NCBI RefSeq assembly: GCF_947501665.1
Contig: NZ_CANMWS010000021.1
Span: forward strand, 50,839 to 114,838
Direction of reading: 5' to 3'
From: an uncultured Shewanella sp.
Lineage (GTDB): Bacteria > Pseudomonadota > Gammaproteobacteria > Enterobacterales > Shewanellaceae
Length of the DNA: 64,000 nt
Numbering within the stretch: position 1 is the first letter of the stretch; each line of letters starts with the position of its first letter. Made by a program: the position numbers and the translations under genes. The notes below the pieces were generated by a model. The model ran no database searches. It was not told where the DNA came from and saw only the letters and a list, made by a program, of their open reading frames with translations. Positions 46,111-55,286 of this stretch are shown in pieces.

Positions 46111-46695
46111 TTATAATTCTCCTAATAACCAAGGTTTAATGAAGGCCGCAATCTGCGGCTGCGCTTTCGCATTAGGGTGAATACCGTCATTTTGCATTAA
46201 ATTGGGGTGAGTGATGATATCTTTTAGGAAAAAGGGCACTAAAGTGACGTGTTGTTCCTTAGCGACATCTTGATAGACTTGGGCAAATTGTTTGGCATAT
46301 CTTGGACCATAATTGGGAGGGATCATAATATTAGAGAGCAAAATAAGTGCGCCTCTTTCTTGAGATAATTTAATGATTTGTGTTAGATTTTGTTTAAGTT
46401 GTTTTGTTGGAAACCCTTGTAGTCCATCATTCCCTCCTAACTCAATGAAAACCAATTGAGGGGCTGATGAATCAAGTAATGCAGGCAGCCGCCTAAGAGC
46501 TCCTGCGGATGTTTCACCACTAACAGAACCATTGATGATCGTATGTTGCGGTAATTTTTTACGTATTAAGTTAACCCAGCCTTCATTTTCAGGCATACCA
46601 TAACCTGCACTTAAGCTATCGCCTAAGATTAAAATGGGAGCAGCTTGCAAGGGAAGACTTATCAAAATGAACATCATGGCGAAGCATGGCGCCAT
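46111..46695 (-). CDS. tesA: Multifunctional acyl-CoA thioesterase I / lysophospholipase / arylesterase
   Basis: About 194 residues with a signal peptide (MAPCFAMMFILISLPLQA), so periplasmic. The SGNH blocks are present: GDSLSAGYG (nucleophile Ser), Gly in NGSVSGETS, GGND, and DGIHPNA with the Asp-His pair. It hydrolyses acyl thioesters and lysophospholipids. An in-frame ATG further upstream would overlap the divergent ABC gene and gives a poor signal peptide, so 46695 is chosen. It is divergent from ybbA-ybbP with only 25 bases between the starts, as in E. coli. Confidence 0.92.
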   Translation of the reverse strand: MAPCFAMMFILISLPLQAAPILILGDSLSAGYGMPENEGWVNLIRKKLPQHTIINGSVSGETSAGALRRLPALLDSSAPQLVFIELGGNDGLQGFPTKQLKQNLTQIIKLSQERGALILLSNIMIPPNYGPRYAKQFAQVYQDVAKEQHVTLVPFFLKDIITHPNLMQNDGIHPNAKAQPQIAAFIKPWLLGEL

Positions 46696-46720
46696 GTACT
46701 TTTTCTTTAAGAAGGATGTT

Positions 46721-47434
46721 ATGTCTAATAAAAGTGCCATAGTGGTTAATTCTCTCGTTAAGTCGGTGGCAACCCAAGAAGGGCTGCTTTCTATCCTCAA
46801 CGGCATTGACTTAGATGTCAAGCAGGGAGAAAGTATTGCTATTTTAGGTCCTTCGGGATCAGGAAAGTCAACTTTGTTAGGTTTGCTTGCGGCGCTTGAT
46901 ACGCCAACATCTGGTGATATTCACCTAGATGGTGTGTCCTTAAAGGGGCTTGATGAAGAGGGTAAAGCGGCACTTCGTAAAGAAAAAGTGAGCTTTATTT
47001 TCCAGTCTTTTATGCTTGTTGATACCTTAAATGCCCTAGAAAATGTGATGTTACCCGCCGAACTTGCGGGAATTAAAGACGCAAGAGAAAAAGCAAAAAA
47101 AATGTTAGACAGAGTGGGACTATCTCACCGTTTAAGCCATTTACCTCATCAACTCTCAGGCGGTGAGCAGCAGCGTGTGGCCATTGCTAGAGCTTTTATT
47201 AGCGAGCCAAAGGTGTTATTTGCTGATGAGCCAACAGGTAATTTAGATGCGGCAAACAGTGATAAAATTACGCAAATGCTATTCTCTATGAATCAAGAAA
47301 GTCATACAACTCTTGTGCTTGTGACGCATGATTTAATCTTAGCCAATTTGTGTGAGCGCCAATTTATGATGGAAAATGGGGTGTTATCAGAGTCAAGGCT
47401 TCAGTCCGCTCATGTTATTGATGAGGTGAAATAA
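46721..47434 (+). CDS. ybbA: ABC transporter ATPase, LolD/MacB type (YbbA)
   Basis: About 237 residues. Walker A GPSGSGKST near residue 45, the signature LSGGEQQRVAIARAF near 150 and Walker B VLFADEPTGNLD near 170 are intact. The sequence fits the LolD/MacB group that works with FtsX-type permeases. ATG 46721 has AAGGA before it. It overlaps ybbP by one base. The arrangement tesA/ybbA-ybbP suggests a role in moving or removing a lipid or hydrophobic product, which is inference. Confidence 0.92.
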   Translation: MSNKSAIVVNSLVKSVATQEGLLSILNGIDLDVKQGESIAILGPSGSGKSTLLGLLAALDTPTSGDIHLDGVSLKGLDEEGKAALRKEKVSFIFQSFMLVDTLNALENVMLPAELAGIKDAREKAKKMLDRVGLSHRLSHLPHQLSGGEQQRVAIARAFISEPKVLFADEPTGNLDAANSDKITQMLFSMNQESHTTLVLVTHDLILANLCERQFMMENGVLSESRLQSAHVIDEVK

Positions 47435-49887
47435 TGGCTTTAACATTAGCGTGGCGACTGTTTAGACGTGAATTATTTCAAGGGCAATTATTACTGATTA
47501 TTTTGGCTATTACGTTAGCAGTACTGTCTGTGACGGGATTGGCCAGTGTAAGTGATAGGCTTAAGGCAGCCATTGAAGGCCAAGCATCTCAATTTATTGC
47601 AGCGGATCGTATTATTCGCTCGCCAAGAGAAATTGATCCCGCCTTATTAGCGGTAGCGGATGAACTGGGTTTATCACAAACCTTAGTGTTGGAATTTAAT
47701 TCCATGGCGTATAGCAGGGATAAATTTCAACTTGTTAAAGTGAGGGCGGTAGAGGATGGCTATCCTTTAAAAGGTAAAATTGAATTAGTGACCGGTCCAA
47801 CTTCTGGATTACCTCAGTTTGAGCATTTATGGGCTGAAACTCGGCTTTATGGTTTATTATCTCAGCCGAAAAACATTGAAATTGGGCATATGAATTTTAC
47901 CTTATCAAGGGAAATTACACGATTGCCTGATGCGGGATTTAATCTGTTTGCTTCATCACCTGTTGTCTTAATGCGCATGGCAGATGTGGTTAAAACCGGT
48001 GTATTGCAGCCAGGTAGTCGAGTCACGTATTTATATCAATTCGCGGGTAACAGCAGTCAATTAAAGGCATTTGAAAAACAAGTCAAACCGCTGTTGAATA
48101 CGAGTCAACGTTGGGTTGATGTGACATCAGGAGACTCTCCAATAGCCAATGCTGTTAACCGTGCCGAGCAGTTTTTACTCTTAGCATGTTTATTAGGGAT
48201 TGCTTTGGCGTGTGCGGCGATTGGCATTGCAGCCCAGCGTTATTGTCAGCGTCATTATGATGTTGTGGCTATGCTGAAAACATTTGGGGCTTCGGCGCGT
48301 CAAATTCGTACGCTTTTTAGCTTGCATTTACTCTTGGTGACATGTGTGGGTGTGGTTCTTGGGATCATGTTAGGGATAGGGCTTGATAAAGCCATTAGCG
48401 TGTTTTTACCTGAGGAGATAGCCCGTTATTCTCCCTCATTGCTCAGGCCTGTTTTATTAGGCGCTGCAACAGGGTTAATCAGTGCTGTGATGTTTTCAGC
48501 CTATCCATTATTGCGTTTATTATCCATTCCGCCGCTAAGAGTCCTTCAACGTCAGCTTGAAAGTGCGAATTTAGGTATGTGGCTTCATTTGTTGCTGAGT
48601 TTACTGGCAATGGGGTTACTGGGCTACTTGTATTCTGGACAATTGGCCATGACTTTGACTGTGGTGGCTACTGTTTTACTGTTAGGCATCTTATTAAGTG
48701 TATTGGGTTTTTTCATGATAAAGCTAGGTCATGGAATGGGCATGAAAACAACCAATCCTATGCAGTTAGCTTTGGCTGGACTAAGGCGCAGAGCAAAGCA
48801 AAATGCCATACAGTTGGTTGGTTTTAGTTGTGCATTGGTGCTTTTATTAACTATTTTGGCGCTTAGGCAAGATTTGTTAGAGGAATGGCGAGAGCAATTA
48901 CCGGATAATGCTCCTAATTATTTTTTGGTAAATATTGCACCAGAGCAAAAGCAAGATGTAGTCAAGTATTTATCTCAATATATCACTGAGGTCCCCGATC
49001 TCTACCCTGTTATTAGAGGCCGATTGACGCAGATCAATGGGGAAAATACGATTACTCAAAAGCAGCAAGATGAAGGCAGTGTTGGGCGTTTAGGCATAGG
49101 GAGAGAGCTTAATTTAACGTGGCGAGATGTGTTACCTGCTAATAATCAATTGTTAGAAGGGGAATTTAATCGAGCATCAAATGAGGTTTCTGTCGAATCT
49201 GGAGTGGCTGATCGTTTAGGACTCAAACTCGGGGATAAGTTAACTTTCACCATTGATAATCAACATGTGAATGTTATTGTGTCCAGTATTCGAGATGTGC
49301 ATTGGGAAAGTTTGCAACCTAACTTTTTCATGATCTTTACGAAAGAGGCTTTGGCTTCTTTTGTATCGACGTCCATTGTCAGTTTTCGATTAGAAGAAGA
49401 CAAACAACAAGTCATTGTGGGTTTATTGCGTTTATTTCCTACAATATCAGTGATTGACGTGGGGGCCATGATAGATCAGTTACGGCAAATTATCAGTCAA
49501 GTCTCAGTGTCTTTAACGTTAGTATTGGCATTAGTTGTGATGGCCAGTGCACTTGTTATGATGGCACAAACTGAAGCGGGTATGGCTTCTAGGCAACGAG
49601 AATTGGCTGTATTAAGAACGTTTGGCGCTAAAGGGAGTTTGTTGAAATGGGCTACGGGATTGGAATTTGCCTTGTTAGGGGTCATAGCCGGTGTTTTGGC
49701 CGTTTGTGTCGCAGAGTTTTCTCTATATTTATTAAAAACCCAAGTATTTGAACTCAATGTGTCTATGCATTGGCCTTGGTGGGGGATTGCACCGCTTAGT
49801 GGTGGGGTGGTGGTTGGCTTATTAGGTCTTTGGCGGTGTCGCCAATTATTAAATCAATCTTGCACTGCGTTATTAAAAGGGCATTAA
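47434..49887 (+). CDS. ybbP: ABC transporter permease, FtsX-like (YbbP)
   Basis: 817 residues. TM1 is near the N-terminus (LLLIILAITLAVLSVTGL). A large periplasmic domain follows, then a first FtsX block (about residues 245-365), a middle set of helices with a second periplasmic domain, and a final FtsX block with RQRELAVLRTFGAK near 725. This is the ten-helix double layout of the YbbP family. Start overlaps the ybbA stop (TAATG), so the pair is coupled. Substrate unproved. Confidence 0.92.
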   Translation: MALTLAWRLFRRELFQGQLLLIILAITLAVLSVTGLASVSDRLKAAIEGQASQFIAADRIIRSPREIDPALLAVADELGLSQTLVLEFNSMAYSRDKFQLVKVRAVEDGYPLKGKIELVTGPTSGLPQFEHLWAETRLYGLLSQPKNIEIGHMNFTLSREITRLPDAGFNLFASSPVVLMRMADVVKTGVLQPGSRVTYLYQFAGNSSQLKAFEKQVKPLLNTSQRWVDVTSGDSPIANAVNRAEQFLLLACLLGIALACAAIGIAAQRYCQRHYDVVAMLKTFGASARQIRTLFSLHLLLVTCVGVVLGIMLGIGLDKAISVFLPEEIARYSPSLLRPVLLGAATGLISAVMFSAYPLLRLLSIPPLRVLQRQLESANLGMWLHLLLSLLAMGLLGYLYSGQLAMTLTVVATVLLLGILLSVLGFFMIKLGHGMGMKTTNPMQLALAGLRRRAKQNAIQLVGFSCALVLLLTILALRQDLLEEWREQLPDNAPNYFLVNIAPEQKQDVVKYLSQYITEVPDLYPVIRGRLTQINGENTITQKQQDEGSVGRLGIGRELNLTWRDVLPANNQLLEGEFNRASNEVSVESGVADRLGLKLGDKLTFTIDNQHVNVIVSSIRDVHWESLQPNFFMIFTKEALASFVSTSIVSFRLEEDKQQVIVGLLRLFPTISVIDVGAMIDQLRQIISQVSVSLTLVLALVVMASALVMMAQTEAGMASRQRELAVLRTFGAKGSLLKWATGLEFALLGVIAGVLAVCVAEFSLYLLKTQVFELNVSMHWPWWGIAPLSGGVVVGLLGLWRCRQLLNQSCTALLKGH

Positions 49888-49906
49888 GCACTGCTTGGCC
49901 CTAAGG

Positions 49907-50818
49907 TTATGTCTGTTGAAGCAATTGGTGTAGTGCTTCATTGAGGTAGGGGTATTGAAATTGAAACCCTGAGGTTAATGTGCGAGTGGGCAGGACAAAT
50001 TGTCCTTGCGTAAGCAGTTGTGACATCTCGCCTAACGCCATTTTTAATATAAATGTAGGCATAGGGAGTATGGCGGGTTTTTTAAGGGTGTGGGCTAATA
50101 TTTTGGCAAATTCGCTTTGACTGACAGGGTGCGGGGCGGTAGCGTTGAAAACACCTTGGCAATGGGTTTGTTTTATCATAAAAATAATGAGGTTGATTAA
50201 ATCGGTTTGGTGGATCCAACTTACCCCTTGGCGTCCTTCACCAATAGAGCCGCCAAGCCCTAATTTAAAGGCGGGAAGCATTTTACTGAGCGCACCGCCA
50301 TGATTGCCTAGCACTAAGCCTATGCGTAAAATAATGACTTGAGTTTGTATGGAGCGGCAATTATTTGCCGATTTTTCCCATTCTTTGCAAACGATGTGAG
50401 GAAACTCATCAGCGCTGTCTTTTTGAGGGATAAAGTCTTCATCCAATGCTGTTTGTGCTTGGCTACCATAAAAACCGATGGCGGAGGCGTTGATTAGCTT
50501 GTGAGGTGGCGTGGCACTTTTTTTGATCAATGTGGCAATTTCTTGGGTTAATTGCCAGCGACTATGACAAATACGATCTTTTTGTTCATGGCTCCAACGC
50601 TTGTTTGCTATTGCTTCTCCAGCCAGATTGATCACGATATCAATGTCATTGAGATGTTCAAGTGAACTTAACTCTTTTAAGTAGGTATGTGACATGCCTA
50701 ACTTTTGTGCTGCTTTTCCTGGGTGACGAGACAGAAGTGTCAATGTATGTTCTTGTTCAAGGGCATGAACTAATTGTGTTCCAATAAAGCCTGTTGCACC
50801 TGTGATAAGTATATTCAT
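49907..50818 (-). CDS. yfcH: TIGR01777-type NAD(P)-dependent epimerase family protein (YfcH)
   Basis: 303 residues of the extended SDR superfamily. The N-terminal cofactor motif is ITGATGFIG (residues 4-12). NLAGEAIANKRWS near 65-80 and SAIGFYG near 113 are typical of the YfcH group, followed by a DUF1731-like C-terminal part. Reaction unknown. It is convergent with ybbP (19-base gap). folX lies upstream on the same strand, as in E. coli. An 8-bp dyad (50927-50934 / 50942-50949) lies between them without a T-run for this strand. Confidence 0.88.
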   Translation of the reverse strand: MNILITGATGFIGTQLVHALEQEHTLTLLSRHPGKAAQKLGMSHTYLKELSSLEHLNDIDIVINLAGEAIANKRWSHEQKDRICHSRWQLTQEIATLIKKSATPPHKLINASAIGFYGSQAQTALDEDFIPQKDSADEFPHIVCKEWEKSANNCRSIQTQVIILRIGLVLGNHGGALSKMLPAFKLGLGGSIGEGRQGVSWIHQTDLINLIIFMIKQTHCQGVFNATAPHPVSQSEFAKILAHTLKKPAILPMPTFILKMALGEMSQLLTQGQFVLPTRTLTSGFQFQYPYLNEALHQLLQQT

Positions 50819-50979
50819 GATGGTATTTTTTTTAGGGTTTCATACAAGCATAATCAGTTGGTTAGAAATTGGATCAATTTTTTGAACTTTTTATTCAAAA
50901 TGATGAGATAAGGAGAGCACAAACGTGCCTCACTCATGTTAAGTGAGGCTGGGGGGATTTTTTATATATCGGTGATATT

Positions 50980-51354
50980 TTAGCTTGAAGTCTCACGGGT
51001 ATAGCAAAGTGATAAAGACACTGAATCGGCAAATCGCAACGCGTAGGGTTTGTCTATTTCAACTTCGGCTAATTCTACCCAAGGATGTTTACTGGCAATG
51101 GTGAGTACTTGATTCGTGAGGTTTTCAAGTAGTGAGAAACGATTATTCTCAACCAGTGCAATTATTTCTTTTGTTATTGTTCGATAGTTTAATGCATCCT
51201 CCATATTGTCACTGCTGCGGGCTTTATTAGCACAATAATGGATAGAGGCATTAATAATAATGTCCTGTTGATTGTTAATTTCATCCTCTTTTATGCCGAT
51301 AAATGTCCGTAAGCGTAAATTTTTAATGCGGATAATTGCTATTTCTGGCTTCAT
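50980..51354 (-). CDS. folX: Dihydroneopterin triphosphate 2'-epimerase (FolX)
   Basis: 124 residues, T-fold. AIIRIKNLRLRTFIGIKEDE, ALNYRTITKEI, NNRFSLLENLT and AEVEIDKPYALRFADSVS align closely with E. coli FolX as I remember it, and less well with FolB. It epimerises dihydroneopterin triphosphate to the monapterin form, in the tetrahydromonapterin branch. AAGGAG lies 12 bases before the ATG, a long spacing. It is divergent from the AI-2E transporter. Confidence 0.92.
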   Translation of the reverse strand: MKPEIAIIRIKNLRLRTFIGIKEDEINNQQDIIINASIHYCANKARSSDNMEDALNYRTITKEIIALVENNRFSLLENLTNQVLTIASKHPWVELAEVEIDKPYALRFADSVSLSLCYTRETSS

Positions 51355-51487
51355 TCTTGTTATAATCTCCTTTATATCACTAAGAATAAGCCTATCAATT
51401 TTATAGTAAATCTAGAAGCTTTTTTGTCTTAACCTGTATAGAAAACCGATAAAGTCTTGTTATAAATAAGCGTTGAGGATCACGTAA

Positions 51488-52600
51488 ATGAATCGATTTG
51501 AAGATAAAGGGGTTGCGTATAAGGGCATTGCGACGATGGGATTTATTGTGATTATTTTAGCTGGTATTAAAATTGCCAGTTCTATTGTTGTCCCTTTAGT
51601 GTTGTCTGCTTTTATTGCGGTGATTTGTAATCCTATTATTAATTGGATGGCAAAATATCGCGTACCGCGTCTATTGGCTGTGTTGATTTTGATGGTGTTG
51701 ATTTTATTAGCGGGTTTTTGGTTAACGTCAGTGGTTGGTAGCTCTATTACCGAGTTTTCCAAGCAGTTACCCCATTATCGTAGCCAATTGATAGAGCACT
51801 TTTCATGGGGGATTGATAAATTACAGTCGTTGAATATCAATATCACGCGAAAACAGATCATGTCTTATTTTGATCCCGGTGTGGCTTTTTCAATGACAAC
51901 TAACATGCTATCGGGTATTGGCAATGTCATGGCGAATTTGTTTTTAATTGTATTGACCATTGTTTTTATGCTGATTGAAGCGCCTACATTTGCTAAAAAA
52001 TTACATTTCGCATTTGATAATCCTGGTGTTGGCTTACAGCAAATGGATAAGTTTTTACATTCTGTTAACCGTTATATGGTGATAAAGAGCCTATTGAGTT
52101 TAGCGACGGGTGTCATTATTGGTGTTGGCCTTTATATTATTGGCGTGGATTATGCCTTGTTGTGGGGAGTGATTGCTTTTTTGTTCAATTATATTCCAAA
52201 TATAGGCTCGATTATTGCCGCGGTTCCTGCTGTGTTATTGGCTTTCATTCAATTAGGCACCGGCGAGGCGGGTGCTGCGACGTTATTATACATAGTAACG
52301 AATACTGTTATTGGTAACATTATTGAGCCTAAATATACTGGACGGGGAGTTGGGCTGTCGACTTTAGTGGTTTTTTTGTCATTAATTTTTTGGGGTTGGC
52401 TATTGGGGACGGTCGGTATGCTATTGTCAGTTCCCTTGACCATGGTGGTGAAAATTGCGTTAGAATACAGTGAAAGTGGAAAATGGTTATCTATTTTATT
52501 GTCTGACAATTTAGGTGCAGAGCCTTGCGTTACAATAAAAAAACCGGTTTGTGAACCAGAAAAGATTGAGCAGGCTGGGGAACAAGATTTGAAAGATTAA
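51488..52600 (+). CDS. AI-2E family transporter (PerM/YdiK type)
   Basis: 370 residues with about seven membrane helices. The N-terminal pair includes ILAGIKIASSIVVPLVLSAFIAVICNP. A soluble segment covers about 75-150, and a C-terminal set has the family's NYIPNIGSIIAAVPA and NIIEPKYTGRGVGLS. The last 30 residues are soluble and charged. Members include quorum-signal exporters and sodium/proton antiporters, so the substrate cannot be given. GAGGA lies 8 bases before the ATG. Confidence 0.9.
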   Translation: MNRFEDKGVAYKGIATMGFIVIILAGIKIASSIVVPLVLSAFIAVICNPIINWMAKYRVPRLLAVLILMVLILLAGFWLTSVVGSSITEFSKQLPHYRSQLIEHFSWGIDKLQSLNINITRKQIMSYFDPGVAFSMTTNMLSGIGNVMANLFLIVLTIVFMLIEAPTFAKKLHFAFDNPGVGLQQMDKFLHSVNRYMVIKSLLSLATGVIIGVGLYIIGVDYALLWGVIAFLFNYIPNIGSIIAAVPAVLLAFIQLGTGEAGAATLLYIVTNTVIGNIIEPKYTGRGVGLSTLVVFLSLIFWGWLLGTVGMLLSVPLTMVVKIALEYSESGKWLSILLSDNLGAEPCVTIKKPVCEPEKIEQAGEQDLKD

Positions 52601-52686
52601 ACATCCTTCCTTTTATTCACCTGAGTGTGTCAATGACATTAAAGTGAGTTGGGGAATAATTTTTAGATGGTTGGAATCGTGAGTTC

Positions 52687-53589
52687 ATGCAGTTATTTTT
52701 AGAAGCACTAAAAGAAGTGAAGTGGGATCAAGATGTTATACGTTTGTTTCATGGACGAGGGCGGCGTTATGATGGTTGTGAACATATTTGTTTAGATTGG
52801 TTTAACCCCGTTTTATTGCTCACAAGTTTTAAACCGTTAATAGATGAAGAGCGTGGGGTGGTCATAGATGCGATAACTTCACGTTGGCAGGAGTTAATGC
52901 CTACAGATCCGCTTAATTTAGTTTATCAGTATCGCAGTGGCGGGCAAACGCATACAGAATGTATTACTGGCTCGGTTCCTGAACCTCATATTGTGACTGA
53001 AAACGGTGCGCGTTTTCAGGTACATTTATTAAAGGGACAAAACCATGGATTGTTTCTTGATATGAGTCAAGGTCGTCAATGGGTGCGAGAGCAGGCTAAT
53101 GGAAAAAAAGTGCTGAATCTCTTTGCCTATACCTGTGGTTTTTCAGTGGCCGCTCTTCAAGGGGGAGCGACTGATGTGGTGAATATGGATATGAGTAAAG
53201 GTGCGCTAGCGATTGGCAAACAAAACCATTTATTGAATGGTTTTCAAACGGGCGCTAAATTTTTAGGCCATGATATTTTTAAGTCATGGGGCAAGCTGAC
53301 CAAGTTAGGCCCTTATGATCTCATCATTGCTGATCCACCGAGTAATCAAAAAGGCAGCTTTGTGGCGACCAAAGACTATGCCCGTTTATTGAAGCGATTA
53401 CCTGAATTACTGAAAGAAGGGGGAGATTTGTTGTTATGTTTGAATGCTCCCGAACTGGGCATTGACTTTTTAAAGGATCAAGTCAAAGAATACAGTCCAA
53501 ATTTAGTGTTTAACGAACAAATTGATAATCCGGAAGCATTTGTGGATATTGACCCAGATAAAGCACTGAAAGTATTGAGGTATCGATGA
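52687..53589 (+). CDS. Class I SAM-dependent methyltransferase, RlmI/RlmK-like
   Basis: 300 residues. The SAM-binding region starts with VLNLFAYTCGFSVAAL (about residues 141-156), then VNMDMSKGAL, GHDIF and IIADPPSNQ (motif IV). This is the RlmK-type Rossmann domain, with DPPS in place of DPPY/F. The first 100 residues form an N-terminal domain unlike the PUA-EEHEE fold of RlmI. RNA or protein methylation is likely; the target is unknown. The gene ends with a long perfect terminator hairpin. Confidence 0.82.
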   Translation: MQLFLEALKEVKWDQDVIRLFHGRGRRYDGCEHICLDWFNPVLLLTSFKPLIDEERGVVIDAITSRWQELMPTDPLNLVYQYRSGGQTHTECITGSVPEPHIVTENGARFQVHLLKGQNHGLFLDMSQGRQWVREQANGKKVLNLFAYTCGFSVAALQGGATDVVNMDMSKGALAIGKQNHLLNGFQTGAKFLGHDIFKSWGKLTKLGPYDLIIADPPSNQKGSFVATKDYARLLKRLPELLKEGGDLLLCLNAPELGIDFLKDQVKEYSPNLVFNEQIDNPEAFVDIDPDKALKVLRYR

Positions 53590-53674
53590 GCTACGGGTAT
53601 TTTTAGGTCTTTTTAGCTTAGGTAATTAAATTGATTGTATGTTAATTTTGTAATATAAAATTATCTTTTAAGAT

Positions 53675-53723
53675 AAAAAAGGCATTAAAAACTGAAAGCC
53701 TTTCAGTTTTTAATGCCTTTTTT
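53675..53723 (+). terminator. Strong rho-independent terminator
   Basis: A perfect 23-bp stem (53675-53697 / 53701-53723) with the 3-base loop GCC, A-run before and T-run after. It separates the methyltransferase from the microprotein promoter. Confidence 0.93.
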
Positions 53724-53774
53724 ATTGTTTTTAAGCTTAAGACACTGTTTTCTTCAAACAGAACTGAAAGTTTT

Positions 53775-53804
53775 TTGTAATTATTGGTTTTGAGGTGATA
53801 TACT
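53775..53804 (+). promoter_or_regulatory. Sigma70-like promoter of the microprotein gene
   Basis: TTGTAA (53775-53780), an 18-base spacer and TATACT (53799-53804). It lies after the strong terminator and about 112 bases before the microprotein ATG, leaving a leader of around 105 bases. Confidence 0.55.
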
Positions 53805-53916
53805 CTACTGAGTTTGAAAATATCAAGTATTACGGTTTATTTTCATTCAAACAAGGCAAAATGACACGATTTGATGGCATGCCTTTGTTCCCTACATTTT
53901 TTGATGCGGAGTGATT

Positions 53917-54015
53917 ATGGAAGCGCAAGACTACGAAGAAGCTTACTATCAAGTACAAGATGAAATGTTAGCTTCATTGCCTACTGAAATGGATGAAGAT
54001 GCGTTTTTAGATTGA
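53917..54015 (+). CDS. Acidic 32-residue microprotein, family not recognised
   Basis: Read directly from the DNA: it begins MEAQDYEEAYYQVQDEMLAS and ends EMDEDAFLD. Eleven of 32 residues are Asp or Glu, three are Tyr, and there is no Lys, Arg or His. Support for a real gene: GGAG 5 bases before the ATG, a good promoter upstream, a strong terminator isolating it from the gene before, and a terminator after it. It has no membrane segment; the first 20 residues could form an amphipathic helix. Function unknown; such peptides can act as protein-binding regulators. Confidence 0.6.
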   Translation: MEAQDYEEAYYQVQDEMLASLPTEMDEDAFLD

Positions 54016-54074
54016 GCTCCTTATTCATCATTTTTGATCCAAGTCGCGAGATGGATTAAAAATGATAACAAAAT

Positions 54075-54110
54075 AAAAATGCCAGTCAGTGATTGATTGG
54101 CATTTTTATT
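54075..54110. terminator. Bidirectional terminator
   Basis: Stem AAAAATGCCA / TGGCATTTTT (54075-54084 / 54098-54107) with A- and T-runs. Serves the microprotein gene and the convergent glycerate kinase gene. Confidence 0.8.
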
Positions 54111-55266
54111 ACTGTGACTTAGGTGCGATATTATAAAGCGCAGCAATGTTGCGTGAGCAATCGAATAAATGAGGTCTGGCTTGTTTAAAGAGTGTGGTTA
54201 AGGGGAGGTTTTTTGGGGTAATGGAAAACAATGCGGTAATGCCATTATCTAAGAGTACTTGTGCATCTTTACTGATACAGCCTCCAATGGCGATAACAGG
54301 TATATGATGTTGATTGGCTAAGCGAGCCACGCCAATTGGGGCTTTGCCATTGAGTGTTTGACTGTCTAAGCAGCCTTCACCAGTGATGACTAAATCCGCG
54401 CCTATTATTTTTTTATCTAGGCCTGTTGTTTCAATGACAAGATCAATACCTGGCTGTATTGTTGCTTGAAGTAATGACATGAGACCAAACCCAATACCAC
54501 CGGCGGCTCCTACCCCTGCTTTATCTCGATGATCTTCTTTTCCTGTTTTAACCCAAACATCGGCAAAATGGGCCAGTGCTTTGTCAAGTCGATTAACGGT
54601 GTGACTGTTTGCTCCTTTTTGAGGGCCAAATATTTGGCTGGCCCCTGTGGGCCCACATAAGGGATTAGTGACATCACAAGCCAGTTCAAATTGACAAGTT
54701 TGAACAAGGGGGTGTATTTGGGTGGTGTCAATGGAGTCGAGTGCTTGCAAGTGAATGCCACCAGGCTTTAATCTTTGTTTGTTTTTATCGAGAAACCTTA
54801 CACCTAATGCACTGAGTATTCCGGCACCAGCATCATTTGTGGCGCTTCCTCCGAGACCTAATATGATATGTTTTATGCCTCGGTTTAAGGCATCAAGGAT
54901 TAACTCTCCAGTGCCGATACTTGAGGTTATTTGCGGATCACGTAATGTATTGGGAATTAAATCCAGTCCCGATGCTTTGGCAACTTCAATAACAGCGGTT
55001 TTTACTTTGCTCGCTGAGCTATGGCCAAGAATACCGTAATACGCCTGCACAGCATCGCCTAAAGGATTGGTAACGGTTAAGGTGATTTTTTCCCCCTTTG
55101 TACTAGCAATTAGAGTATCAACTGTCCCTTCACCACCATCGGCAATAGGTTGGTTAATGTAATGTGCATGAGGAAAGACGCTTTTAAACCCTTTTTCTAT
55201 TTCATTGGCGACTTCAACAGCCGTTAAGCTTTCTTTAAATGAATCAGGTGCAATTACGATTTTCAT
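54109..55266 (-). CDS. garK: Glycerate 2-kinase (GarK/GlxK family)
   Basis: 385 residues of normal length. MKIVIAPDSFKESLTAVEVANEI at the start, PIADGGEGT near 60, LGLGGSATNDAG near 130 and ITGEGCLDSQTLNGKAP near 290 are signature segments of the family. It phosphorylates D-glycerate to 2-phosphoglycerate. It lies 20 bases after the GntP permease gene, so uptake and phosphorylation form one operon. garK and glxK cannot be told apart by sequence alone. Confidence 0.92.
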   Translation of the reverse strand: MKIVIAPDSFKESLTAVEVANEIEKGFKSVFPHAHYINQPIADGGEGTVDTLIASTKGEKITLTVTNPLGDAVQAYYGILGHSSASKVKTAVIEVAKASGLDLIPNTLRDPQITSSIGTGELILDALNRGIKHIILGLGGSATNDAGAGILSALGVRFLDKNKQRLKPGGIHLQALDSIDTTQIHPLVQTCQFELACDVTNPLCGPTGASQIFGPQKGANSHTVNRLDKALAHFADVWVKTGKEDHRDKAGVGAAGGIGFGLMSLLQATIQPGIDLVIETTGLDKKIIGADLVITGEGCLDSQTLNGKAPIGVARLANQHHIPVIAIGGCISKDAQVLLDNGITALFSITPKNLPLTTLFKQARPHLFDCSRNIAALYNIAPKSQ

Positions 55267-55286
55267 AAGGTATCCATAAAGTTAGC

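Noticed and set aside
46634..46720. N-terminal extension of ybbA and a longer tesA start
   Set aside because: They would overlap each other on opposite strands, give atypical N-termini, and weaker signals than the starts at 46721 and 46695.
50978..51003. About 20 of 22 bases matching 12381-12402
   Set aside because: The 51 kb copy is the coding end of folX. With only this short match I cannot say the 12.4 kb copy is a folX relic rather than chance; not listed as a repeat.
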